A DNA stretch of 10,392 nt from Elusimicrobiota bacterium (GCA_028869495.1 JAGWRY010000379.1:1-10392), one strand, 5' to 3'. Shown: positions 1 through 6,507, counted from the first letter of the stretch. Translations and numbers: made by a program. The notes: generated from the letters alone by a model not told the origin.

Positions 1-573
1 AAGCCGCCGCCCGCCCTGCTGGGCCTGCCGGCGCGCCGCCCCGCGACCGGCCCCCGCGGACGCCCGACGCCGTCCGCTCCGGCGGACCTCGCGGCGCTCC
101 AGGCTCTCGACCTGCGCGCCCTGCCCCGCGACCGGCGGCGCAAGCCGCATTGGGACGCCTCCGATTGGCACGACGGCCCCGCGCGCGGCCTGCCGCGCGG
201 GAAGTCCTGGCTCTGGGTCTATCAGGACGGGCGCCGCTGGTGGGCGCTGGCCGGGGATCCGGCCGCGCCGGCCCTGAACCGCTCCGGCGCGTGGTGGGTG
301 CGGCGGCAGGGGGTCTGGCTCCTCGTGCACGACGGGGCGCTCTGGGCCTGGCGCACGTTCAGCGACTGGCGCGCCTCCGGACTCTTCCAGCCGGGCACCG
401 GCGTCGAGATGGTCTACAGCCGGGACCTCGCGCGCGTCGCGATCGTGACGCCCGGCCGCGGCGCCCGGGTCTACGACGCGCGCACGGGCGCGGAGCTGGC
501 GCGCATCCCGCCGGAACGGATGCCGCGGCGCCGGCGACCGAGCGCGCCCGCGGCGCTCGATCCCTCCTGGTAG
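1..573 (+). CDS. Trp-rich protein of unknown function, C-terminal part (5' end outside window)
   Basis: The frame is open from base 1 to a TAG at 571-573, giving 190 residues without an N terminus. I do not recognise a family. The first ~45 residues are Pro/Ala/Arg-rich and look like a disordered linker. From about residue 65 there is a Trp-rich stretch with two similar-looking strands (WVYQDGRRWWAL and WLLVHDGALWAWR), each an aromatic strand followed by D-G and another aromatic strand, as in small beta-repeat or WG-type modules. The following segment (VYSRDLARVAIVTPG, then VYDARTGAELARI) resembles one blade of a WD40- or PQQ-type beta-propeller. It ends in a basic, Pro-rich tail. It may be a cell-surface or exported protein, but the export signal would lie upstream of the window. 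The downstream gene has its own promoter 20 bases after this stop, so the two need not be co-transcribed. That it is a real gene rests on the aromatic/DG pattern and open frame; function is unknown. Confidence 0.72.
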   Translation, partial: KPPPALLGLPARRPATGPRGRPTPSAPADLAALQALDLRALPRDRRRKPHWDASDWHDGPARGLPRGKSWLWVYQDGRRWWALAGDPAAPALNRSGAWWVRRQGVWLLVHDGALWAWRTFSDWRASGLFQPGTGVEMVYSRDLARVAIVTPGRGARVYDARTGAELARIPPERMPRRRRPSAPAALDPSW

Positions 574-592
574 CATGCGCGCGGATATTTTG

Positions 593-598
593 TATCCT
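593..598 (+). promoter_or_regulatory. -10 box (TATCCT) of a probable leaderless promoter
   Basis: TATCCT lies in a short AT-rich island (585-595) inside otherwise GC-rich DNA and ends exactly six bases before the ATG at 605, so transcription would begin at or next to that ATG. It is preceded by ATTTTG, closely matching the ATTTTC before the -10 box at 3208. No TTGACA-like -35 box is seen at the usual distance (570-575 is GTAGCA). Confidence 0.6.
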
Positions 599-604
599 GC
601 CCGC

Positions 605-1495
605 ATGCGCGCCTCCCTCGCCGCCGCCCTGCTCGCCCTCGTCCTCGCTCCGCGGCCCGCGGCGGCGCAGGAGGCCTACGGCGCGCGCGGGCTCTTCCCG
701 GTCTACGTGGTCGGCGGTCACTGGATGATCTACGACAAGACGGACTCCGCCGCGGCGCGCGCGGCGCTCCGGCCCGGCGGGACCTTCCTGCTGATCGGCA
801 GTTCCGGCGAGGGCGTGTTCACGGTCGCGCGGACCTCGGCGGCGTACGGCGGAGCCTGCCGCCGCGGCAAGCCCGCGCGCCTGCGCGCGGCCCTGCTCCG
901 CGGCCCGATCCGCCAAGTCGGAGTCCCGATCCTGGCGATCCGGGCGCCGAAGAGCTTCCGTCTCGAGGGCTCGCGCGCGGTCTACCGCGCCCTGCCCAAC
1001 GCGGTCGACGAGGGCGTCTACAAGACCCTCGAGGTGGCTCTCGCGCGGGAGACGATCGCCGACGTCAAGAGCGGCGCCTTCCGCTTCAAGCCCGGCGACG
1101 CCGGCCGGGACGCCTTCGTCGCCGACCCGAACCCCGACAAGATCCTGCTCAAGATCGACTACGCGTCCCACCCGAAGATCGCCGGCCTCGCGGCGCCGAC
1201 GGTGCTCGTCGACGGCGAGCAGATCTCGGACTCCTTCCGCCGCTGCCTGTACCTGGCCGACGGGAGCAAGCTGGTCGGCCGCTGCGTCGAGATGCCCCAC
1301 GACCTGATGGCCGAGACCGCGCTCCTGCGCTTCGTCTCCTACGACCCCAGCGGCGCCGGCACGCCGCTCCTGCTCGCCTACACGCCGAAGCCTCCGCTCT
1401 GGGGCGACGAGCGCTGGGGCTTCGTCCTGCGCGCCGCGGGGCCGAGCCTGTTCCTGCGCGACGCCCTGGACCCGCGCTGCCGGGCCAGCTTCTAG
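605..1495 (+). CDS. Exported protein of unknown function
   Basis: A 296-residue protein with a clear Sec signal peptide: MRA, a hydrophobic Leu/Ala core (residues 4-15), then PRPAAA with probable signal peptidase I cleavage after Ala21 before QEAYG. An in-frame ATG at 575 would place the charged stretch MRADILYPAR ahead of the signal peptide and overlap the -10 box, so I prefer 605. The mature part looks mixed alpha/beta with many short beta strands and no membrane helix after the signal. Four cysteines (85, 214, 227, 292) could form two disulfides if it is periplasmic or outside the cell; 214 and 227 flank a short hairpin-like segment. I recognise no catalytic motif and no named family. It ends four bases before the stop of the convergent PilZ gene, leaving no room for a separate terminator. 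Existence and export are well supported; function is unknown. Confidence 0.85.
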   Translation: MRASLAAALLALVLAPRPAAAQEAYGARGLFPVYVVGGHWMIYDKTDSAAARAALRPGGTFLLIGSSGEGVFTVARTSAAYGGACRRGKPARLRAALLRGPIRQVGVPILAIRAPKSFRLEGSRAVYRALPNAVDEGVYKTLEVALARETIADVKSGAFRFKPGDAGRDAFVADPNPDKILLKIDYASHPKIAGLAAPTVLVDGEQISDSFRRCLYLADGSKLVGRCVEMPHDLMAETALLRFVSYDPSGAGTPLLLAYTPKPPLWGDERWGFVLRAAGPSLFLRDALDPRCRASF

Positions 1496-1499
1496 GGAG

Positions 1500-2012
1500 C
1501 TACTTCCCCGGCCGGAGCATCTCGCGCAGGGCCCAGCCCGCCGCGACGGCGGCGAAGGCCTTCGGCACCAGCCCCGGCAGGACCCGCCGCCAGACGGGAT
1601 CCGTCATCCCCTTCCAGATCGCGGCCGTCGCGGCGACGAGGACCAGCGCCAGGAGCGCCTTGTCGGCGATCAGGTTCCAGTCGACGCTCGGCGGGCGCAG
1701 GACCCTCCGCACGCGCCGCCGGTCGCCCCAGGAGAGCTTCTGGAACTTCACTCCGGCCCACTTCGACAACTCCGAGTTCTCGCTCCAGACGACGACCGCC
1801 CGCCCCTCGGCCACGCCGTGCTCGTCGAGCGAGAGGCGGAAGCGCAGGACCTGCCCGCGGGAGAGGTCGGTCTGCGTCTCGACGCGGAAGCCCTTGTCCG
1901 ACAGGTCGTGGGCGAGGGCGTTGTCGTCGAGCAGGCGCCCGGTCTCGTCGGAGAGGACGAGAGGGAATTCCGTCAGCAGGCGCGCCGAGGTCCGCCGTTC
2001 GGAGCGGGTCAT
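1500..2012 (-). CDS. PilZ-domain protein with C-terminal membrane segment
   Basis: A 170-residue protein. Residues 4-105 fit a PilZ domain, the common bacterial cyclic-di-GMP receptor fold. The RxxxR motif is present near the N terminus (R7 and R11, in SERRTSAR), and the DxSxxG motif is at D36-S38-G41 (DLSDKGFRV). Between and after these come the alternating strands of a beta barrel ending in WAGVKFQKL. Residues around 118-133 (KALLALVLVAATAAIW) form a likely membrane helix, and 150-162 a weaker second hydrophobic stretch, so the sensor probably sits on the inner membrane facing the cytoplasm. Its ATG overlaps the TGA of the upstream lipoprotein gene (ATGA) and I see no good ribosome binding site, so translation is probably coupled to that gene. 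Both key motifs are intact, so c-di-GMP binding is a reasonable family-based expectation. The output target is unknown; the coupled lipoprotein is the obvious candidate partner (inference). Confidence 0.85.
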   Translation of the reverse strand: MTRSERRTSARLLTEFPLVLSDETGRLLDDNALAHDLSDKGFRVETQTDLSRGQVLRFRLSLDEHGVAEGRAVVVWSENSELSKWAGVKFQKLSWGDRRRVRRVLRPPSVDWNLIADKALLALVLVAATAAIWKGMTDPVWRRVLPGLVPKAFAAVAAGWALREMLRPGK

Positions 2013-3187
2013 AGCGGGACGTCCGCGTCGTCGCCCTCGTCCGGAGACTTCTTCTTCTCCGGCGGGCCGAGCCGCAGCTGGCGCAGGAACTCGCGGAACG
2101 CGGGCTCGATCTTCTCGAACTCCGCGCGCTCGGCGCGCAGGCTCGCGGTGTACATCCCCGCGGGGTCGGGGACGAGGACCGTCTCGATCACGGTCACGAC
2201 GACCTCGCTGCCGGTCAGCGTGCTCCGCGGGTAGTCGTGGGTCGTCACGCGGGCGGCGCGCCCGGCCCGCGTGCCGACCATGACCTCGAAGTCTCGCGCC
2301 GGATCGTCGATCGAGCCCGCGGCGGCGCGCAGCTCGCGCAGGGCCTCGTCGTAGCCGAGGAAGCCCTTCGCGGTCGCGCTCGTGAAGAAGACGGCGATCC
2401 GGGCCGAGCCCTTCGGTTCCCGCCAGAGCAGGCCGTTGCGCCCCGCGAGAGGCGGTCCCCACCTCAGGGTGTCGCGCCACGAGAAGAACGGGGAGGGATT
2501 GAGCGGCAGCTCGCGGCGCAGCAGGCCCTCGCGCGGCACGACCGCCGGGGCGCCGAGCTCGCGCAGACGCGCGCGCAGGAGGGGCGGCCACTGCGTCCCG
2601 GCCAGCGCGCGCTCGGCCGCGCGCAGGGAGTCCGCCTCCTCCTCGGGGGTCGCGGTGTACGCGTACAGGTTCACGTCGCGCGGGATCGGCGCGTGCCGCA
2701 TCCACGGCGTCAGGAGCTGTCCGAGGACGTCGAGCGCGCGGTTCACGGCGACGTCGAACTCGGGGAAGATGGCGGCCATCTTCAGCGAGCCGAGGAAGGC
2801 CTCCCCGCCGCGCGGCAGGACGACCGCGCGGCTCCGCCCGTCGGCCGGGGAGATCGCGATCTCGTAGCGGACGCCGCGCGCGGGGAACGAGATCGACGTC
2901 AGCGCGTAGCGGCCCGGCGCGACGTCGACGAAGATCGCGTCGCCCTCGGGCGATTTCGCGTTCGAGACGATCGTGCGCCCCGGGATCGGCTCGCCGTTGT
3001 CGTCGAGCTGTTCGGCGGTCGCCCGGTCCGGCACGTCCGACGTGAACGGGAGGACCGCGCCGCGCACGCGCGCGCGCACGATCAGCACGCCGTGGTCGAC
3101 CGACGTCGGCTCCGGGGCGGGGGGCAGGGACGCGCAGCCGGTCAGGAGCGCCAGGAGGGCGGCGAAGGCGGCGGCCGTGGCTCGCAT
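2009..3187 (-). CDS. Lipoprotein of unknown function, possible DcrB/PsbP-like C-terminal domain
   Basis: A 392-residue protein with a lipoprotein signal: MRA, a hydrophobic Ala/Leu core, and lipobox L15-T16-G17-C18, with Ala19 after the cysteine, so sorting to the outer membrane is likely in a diderm. Residues ~33-125 form a beta-rich part with a pattern (FVDVAPGRYALTSISFP) typical of beta-sandwich lipoproteins that carry PGxY-type strands. The middle (~130-230) is mixed and helical. The last ~120 residues start with ARIAVFFTSA, continue with strands such as EVVVTVIETVLVP and end in a helix (FEKIEPAFREFLRQL). This arrangement recalls the DcrB/PsbP-like fold; the resemblance is by eye and weak. 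A charged tail (EKKKSPDEGDDADVPL) closes it. The ATG lies six bases after a TACAAT box, and the stop overlaps the PilZ gene start, so the two form an operon. Function unknown. Confidence 0.87.
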   Translation of the reverse strand: MRATAAAFAALLALLTGCASLPPAPEPTSVDHGVLIVRARVRGAVLPFTSDVPDRATAEQLDDNGEPIPGRTIVSNAKSPEGDAIFVDVAPGRYALTSISFPARGVRYEIAISPADGRSRAVVLPRGGEAFLGSLKMAAIFPEFDVAVNRALDVLGQLLTPWMRHAPIPRDVNLYAYTATPEEEADSLRAAERALAGTQWPPLLRARLRELGAPAVVPREGLLRRELPLNPSPFFSWRDTLRWGPPLAGRNGLLWREPKGSARIAVFFTSATAKGFLGYDEALRELRAAAGSIDDPARDFEVMVGTRAGRAARVTTHDYPRSTLTGSEVVVTVIETVLVPDPAGMYTASLRAERAEFEKIEPAFREFLRQLRLGPPEKKKSPDEGDDADVPL

Positions 3188-3193
3188 CGCGCC

Positions 3194-3199
3194 ATTGTA
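3194..3199 (-). promoter_or_regulatory. -10 box (TACAAT) for the lipoprotein-PilZ operon
   Basis: On the minus strand TACAAT is followed by six bases (GGCGCG) and then the ATG at 3187-3185, which predicts a leaderless transcript. No -35 consensus is seen 17 bases upstream, a position that falls inside the start of the divergent gene. No Shine-Dalgarno sequence fits in the space. Confidence 0.6.
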
Positions 3200-3207
3200 C
3201 GATTTTC

Positions 3208-3213
3208 TATAAT
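3208..3213 (+). promoter_or_regulatory. -10 box (TATAAT) for the orphan gene-nadE operon
   Basis: A perfect TATAAT ends six bases (CCGGGC) before the ATG at 3220, predicting a leaderless transcript. It is preceded by ATTTTC, the same layout as at 605. It is separated by only 8 bp from the opposed TACAAT box at 3194-3199, so two RNA polymerases could not occupy both promoters at once. No -35 match is evident (3185-3190 is CATCGC). Confidence 0.68.
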
Positions 3214-3219
3214 CCGGGC

Positions 3220-3660
3220 ATGACGACCGGGCCGGAATACGACCTCGAGAAGCTCGCCAAGGAACTCGTCGTCGGCCGGCTCAAGGGCGACGCGGACGCC
3301 CCGGTCCGCGCCGCCGAGCTCGCGCGCCGGACGGCGGTCGCGGCCGTCGCCAGCACGCGCGCGCGCCAGGACCCGCGCCTGACGATCGTCGCGGTCTGCC
3401 GCGGCGCGATGGGCGGCATCCTGCTCCTCGACCAGAGCCTGCCGGCCGCGGCCGTCGCCCTGCTGTCGCAGATGGCGACGCTCGCGCAGGAGGCGAACCT
3501 CGACCCGGCCGACTGCATGACCTGGGCGATGCAGGGCATCGCGCCGGTCTGCCGCCTGGCGCCCGCCGGCGCGGCCGACGCCGTCCAGTCCGCGATCGAC
3601 GAGAACTTCATGGGCGCGGGCGCGGTCTTCGGCGAGATCCTGCAGGCCGCCGGACGCTGA
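3220..3660 (+). CDS. Small orphan protein, first gene of the nadE operon
   Basis: A 146-residue protein that I do not recognise. It has no signal peptide. The N-terminal third is a charged, probably helical region (DLEKLAKELVVGRLKG, then AAELARRTAVAAVAS). The centre is the most distinctive part: IVAVCRGAMGGILLLDQSLP (residues 56-75) runs into a second hydrophobic helix (AAAVALLSQMATLAQEA). It is rich in small residues and could be a helical hairpin or a buried packing core rather than a true membrane span. Cysteines are at 60, 99 and 111. The C terminus is again amphipathic helix. The ATG is chosen because it follows a perfect -10 box at the same six-base spacing as its neighbours; there is no ribosome binding site. 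The stop is two bases before nadE, so the two are surely co-transcribed and probably translationally coupled. A role tied to NAD synthesis is only an inference from position. Confidence 0.8.
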   Translation: MTTGPEYDLEKLAKELVVGRLKGDADAPVRAAELARRTAVAAVASTRARQDPRLTIVAVCRGAMGGILLLDQSLPAAAVALLSQMATLAQEANLDPADCMTWAMQGIAPVCRLAPAGAADAVQSAIDENFMGAGAVFGEILQAAGR

Positions 3661-3662
3661 CG

Positions 3663-5318
3663 ATGAAGGTCGCCCTGGCGCAGATCGACGCGACGGTCGG
3701 CGACCTGCGCGGCAACTCCGAGAAGGTCCTCGCGACGCTCGCCTCCGCCGCGCGCCGCGGCGCCCAGCTCGCGGTCTTCCCGGAGCAGACCCTCGGCGGC
3801 TACCCGGCCCTCGACCTCTGGGAGGAGCGCGGCTTCGACGAGGCCAACGAGCGCGCGCTCAAGAGCCTCGCCCGCCGCGTCGGCGACGTCGCGGCGCTCG
3901 TCGGCTTCGTCTCGCGCAGCCGCGAGCGCGTCGGCAAGCCGGTGCGCAACTCGGTCGCGCTCCTGCACAAGCGCCGGGTCGTCGCGGTCCGCCACAAGAC
4001 CCTGCTCCCGACCTACGACGTCTTCGACGAGGCCCGCTACTTCGAGCCCGGCGGCGAGAACCCGCCGATCCTCTGGCGCGGGTGGCGCCTCGGCGTCACG
4101 ATCTGCGAGGACGCCTGGGCCAGCGATCCGACCGCTCCGCGCCGCCTCTACAAGACCGACCCCGTCGCCGCGCAGGCGAGGGCCGGGGCCGACCTTCTGC
4201 TGAACCTGTCCGCCTCGCCGTACCTGCGCGGCAAGGCCGCGACGCGGCGCGCGCTGCTCTCGGCGCACGCGCGGCGCGCCCGCAAGCCCCTGCTCTACTG
4301 CAACCTGGTCGGCGGCAACGACGAGATCCTCTTCGACGGCGGCAGCCTCGCCTACGACGGCCGCGGGCGTCTGCGCGCGCGCGGCGCCTTCGCCGCGCCG
4401 GACATGCTGGTCCTCGATCCGGAGACCTGGGAGGGGGCCGCGCTCGCGCCGGAGCCCGACGAGATCGGCCAGGCCGTCGAGCTGATCGCGATGGGCATCC
4501 GCGACTTCGCGCGCAAGTGCGGGCTCAGGACCGCCTTCGTCGGCCTCTCCGGCGGGATCGACTCGGCCGTCGTCGCCGCGCTGGCCGTCCGCGCGCTGGG
4601 GCCCGAGGCGGTCGTCGGCGTCTCGATGCCGTCGGCGTACTCGTCGCGCGGCAGCGTCGCCGACGCCGAAGCCCTCGCCCGCAATCTCGGCATCGCGCTC
4701 AAGACCGTCCCGATCGCCGGCCTCTACGACGCGTACCTGAAGGCGCTGGGCCCGGGGTGGGGGAAAGGCGCGCCGGACCTCGCCGAGCAGAACCTGCAGG
4801 CCCGCGCGCGCGGCGCGGTCCTGATGGCGCTGTCCAACAAGACCCCGCGCGGCTTCGTGCTGACGACCGGCAACAAGTCGGAGCTCGCGGTCGGCTACTG
4901 CACGCTCTACGGGGACATGTGCGGAGCGCTCGCGCCTCTGGCCGACGCGCCGAAGCGCCTCGTCTACCGGTTGGCCGAGCGCCTCAACGAGGCGCGGGAG
5001 CTCATCCCGCGCGCGACGATCGAGAAGGCGCCGTCGGCCGAGCTCAAGCCCGGCCAGAAGGACCAGGACGACCTGCCGCCCTACGACCAGATCGACGACG
5101 CGCTCGAGGCCTGGGTCCAGGCGCGCCTGTCGCCGGCGCGCGTCGCGAAGGCGGTCGGGAACCGGCGCGTCGCCGAGCTCCTGCTCGACCGGATGGACTC
5201 CACGGAGTTCAAGCGGCGCCAGGCGCCGCCGACGCTGAAGATCTCGTCGAAGGCCTTCGGGCTCGGCCGGCGGATGCCGATCGCGAAGGCCGGCTGGCGC
5301 GTCCGCGCCGGAGGCTAG
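3663..5318 (+). CDS. nadE: Glutamine-dependent NAD+ synthetase
   Basis: A 551-residue, two-domain enzyme of the usual bacterial length. It catalyses the last step of NAD synthesis in the cytoplasm: ATP-dependent amidation of deamido-NAD using ammonia released from glutamine. Residues 1 to ~260 are the nitrilase-type glutaminase domain with an intact Glu-Lys-Cys triad: E41 (FPEQTLGGYP), K112 (RHKTLLPTYDVFDE) and C148 (VTICEDAW). Residues ~270 to 551 are the synthetase domain. It has the ATP-pyrophosphatase loop SGGIDSAVV starting at S296, the TTGNKSELAVGYCTLYGDM segment, the DDLPPYDQID segment, and a C-terminal KRRQAPPTLKIS stretch typical of the family. The start is the only sensible ATG, two bases after the upstream stop. 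It has no strong ribosome binding site, so translation is likely coupled. Its stop shares the palindrome CTAG with the stop of the convergent cyclase gene. No truncation or missing active-site residue was seen. Confidence 0.97.
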   Translation: MKVALAQIDATVGDLRGNSEKVLATLASAARRGAQLAVFPEQTLGGYPALDLWEERGFDEANERALKSLARRVGDVAALVGFVSRSRERVGKPVRNSVALLHKRRVVAVRHKTLLPTYDVFDEARYFEPGGENPPILWRGWRLGVTICEDAWASDPTAPRRLYKTDPVAAQARAGADLLLNLSASPYLRGKAATRRALLSAHARRARKPLLYCNLVGGNDEILFDGGSLAYDGRGRLRARGAFAAPDMLVLDPETWEGAALAPEPDEIGQAVELIAMGIRDFARKCGLRTAFVGLSGGIDSAVVAALAVRALGPEAVVGVSMPSAYSSRGSVADAEALARNLGIALKTVPIAGLYDAYLKALGPGWGKGAPDLAEQNLQARARGAVLMALSNKTPRGFVLTTGNKSELAVGYCTLYGDMCGALAPLADAPKRLVYRLAERLNEARELIPRATIEKAPSAELKPGQKDQDDLPPYDQIDDALEAWVQARLSPARVAKAVGNRRVAELLLDRMDSTEFKRRQAPPTLKISSKAFGLGRRMPIAKAGWRVRAGG

Positions 5319-6502
5319 GCCGCCGCCGCCTGCGCCTCGGACGAGCCGTCCGGGCGCCACTCGTAGACGTCGCAGCCGTCGACCTTCTTCTGCGCGGGAC
5401 GGAAGCCCTGCATGCGCACGCCCTCGATCGCGTGCGCGCCGATGTAGATCGTGTTCGCGTCGGCGTACTTCTGCATGTGGCCGGCGATGTCGATGTTGCG
5501 GTCGGCCATCTCCTCCATGCGCACCGAGTCGTCGAACATCACGCGCCCGGCGTTGATGCCGCAGCGCACGCGGAAGTCGGCCTTGATCGTCTTGACCTGG
5601 CGGTTGAAGTGCTCGAGCCCGCGGATCAGGTCCTGCGCGGCCTGCACCGCGTTCTGGACCGAGGCGAAGCAGATCATCACGCCGTCCGGCGTCCACGCGG
5701 CCTTCAGCCCCTTGTTGGCGGCGATCACGCGCTCGACGAGCTTGCGGTACTGGCGGAAGTCGCGCTCGGCCAGCGACGCGTCCTCGCCGTGCTTCATGCC
5801 GGTCGAGTCGACGACGTCGACCGCGAGGAACGAGAGGTTCTTCTTCTGCTCCTCGAGGGACTTCTTCGTCTGGGCGTAGAGCTCGAGGAGCTTCTCGCGG
5901 TCGGTGCCCTCGACGCCGGGCAGGGCCGGCGGGACCGGCGCGGGCTCGGGGATCGGCGACGCGGCCTGCTTCTGCTCCTCGGCGCGGGCCTTCGCCTCGG
6001 CGCGGGCGCGGGCCTCCGTCTCGGCGCGGGCCTTCGCCTCGGCCTCGGCGCGCAGGCGCGCCTCTTCCTTCGCGCGGGCCGCGGCCGCCTTCTCGGCGCG
6101 CTCGATCTCCTCGCGCATCTTGCGGCGCTTGCGCTCGGCGTCCATCTCCGCGCGCGCCTCGCGGCGGTCGGCGTCGATCCGGTGCAGCATCCGCGCCAGA
6201 CGGCCGCGCTCCGCCTCGCAGACGCCCCAGAGGATCATCAGCGCGCCGATGATCAGATAAGGGGAAAGGTCGACGCCGCCGTAGACCAGCGGGAGGTTCG
6301 CGCGCAGGAGGGCGGTCGCCGGCTTCTCGAGGTGCTGCTCGATCAGGAAGACGTTCTCGAGCAGGCGATAGCGCTTGAGGTCCGCGACGAACGGAAGGGC
6401 CTGCGCGACCAGCATCGTCGCGACGGCGGCCAGGGCGGAGCGCTCGAGGACGGCCACGACCAGGCTGAACGACTTGACGATGGCTTTTTTGAAATGGTGC
6501 AC
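5315..6502 (-). CDS. YggT-like membrane domain / coiled coil / class III nucleotidyl cyclase-like protein
   Basis: A 395-residue protein starting at GTG, five bases after a perfect GGAGG (6508-6512). Residues ~12-95 hold two hydrophobic segments (12-39 and 79-95). The stretch between and into the second (P61 to L91, with ANLPLVYGGVDLSPYLI) matches the P...LP..GG.DLSP signature of the YggT membrane family. Residues ~97-180 are a highly charged Ala/Glu/Arg/Lys coiled coil, followed by a Pro-rich linker (182-195) and a short helix (200-222). Residues 223 to ~385 are a class III adenylate/guanylate cyclase homology domain: FLAVDVVDST with metal-type Asp D229, WTPDGVMICF with second Asp D273, RCGINAGRVMF, and NIDIAGHMQKYAD. 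In that last motif the usual VNxAAR is IDIAGH, so the transition-state Asn and Arg are Asp338 and His342. The canonical Lys four residues before the second Asp is also not Lys. It could be a variant cyclase, a cyclase with another product, or a non-catalytic nucleotide sensor or dimerisation module. The domain orientation predicts a cytoplasmic C terminus. Confidence 0.87.
   Translation of the reverse strand: MHHFKKAIVKSFSLVVAVLERSALAAVATMLVAQALPFVADLKRYRLLENVFLIEQHLEKPATALLRANLPLVYGGVDLSPYLIIGALMILWGVCEAERGRLARMLHRIDADRREARAEMDAERKRRKMREEIERAEKAAAARAKEEARLRAEAEAKARAETEARARAEAKARAEEQKQAASPIPEPAPVPPALPGVEGTDREKLLELYAQTKKSLEEQKKNLSFLAVDVVDSTGMKHGEDASLAERDFRQYRKLVERVIAANKGLKAAWTPDGVMICFASVQNAVQAAQDLIRGLEHFNRQVKTIKADFRVRCGINAGRVMFDDSVRMEEMADRNIDIAGHMQKYADANTIYIGAHAIEGVRMQGFRPAQKKVDGCDVYEWRPDGSSEAQAAAA
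5978..6043 (-). repeat. 24-bp exact direct repeat inside the coiled-coil coding region
   Basis: Identical 24-base copies lie at 5978-6001 and 6020-6043, 42 bases apart start to start. They encode the same eight residues (AEAKARAE at 154-161 and 168-175), offset by 14 residues, which is exactly two heptads, so the coiled-coil register is kept. The spacer carries diverged versions of the same unit. This looks like internal duplication of coiled-coil repeats rather than a mobile element. Confidence 0.75.
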
Positions 6503-6507
6503 GAAAG

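Noticed and set aside
575..604. Earlier ATG at 575 for the exported protein
   Set aside because: It would put ten charged or polar residues before the signal peptide and overlap the -10 box at 593-598.
359..1300. Minus-strand open frame opposite the exported protein gene
   Set aside because: Low-complexity Arg/Ala/Asp/Val composition, no motif; the plus strand has a signal peptide and promoter.
3195..3200. TTGTAC as a -35 box for the promoter at 3208
   Set aside because: The spacer to TATAAT is only 7 bases, far too short; its reverse complement is the -10 region of the opposite gene.
3207..5696. Minus-strand open frame of 829 codons opposite nadE
   Set aside because: Antisense to nadE, which has a complete active site; composition (Arg, Ala, Asp, Val repeats) is typical of the reverse of GC-rich codons.
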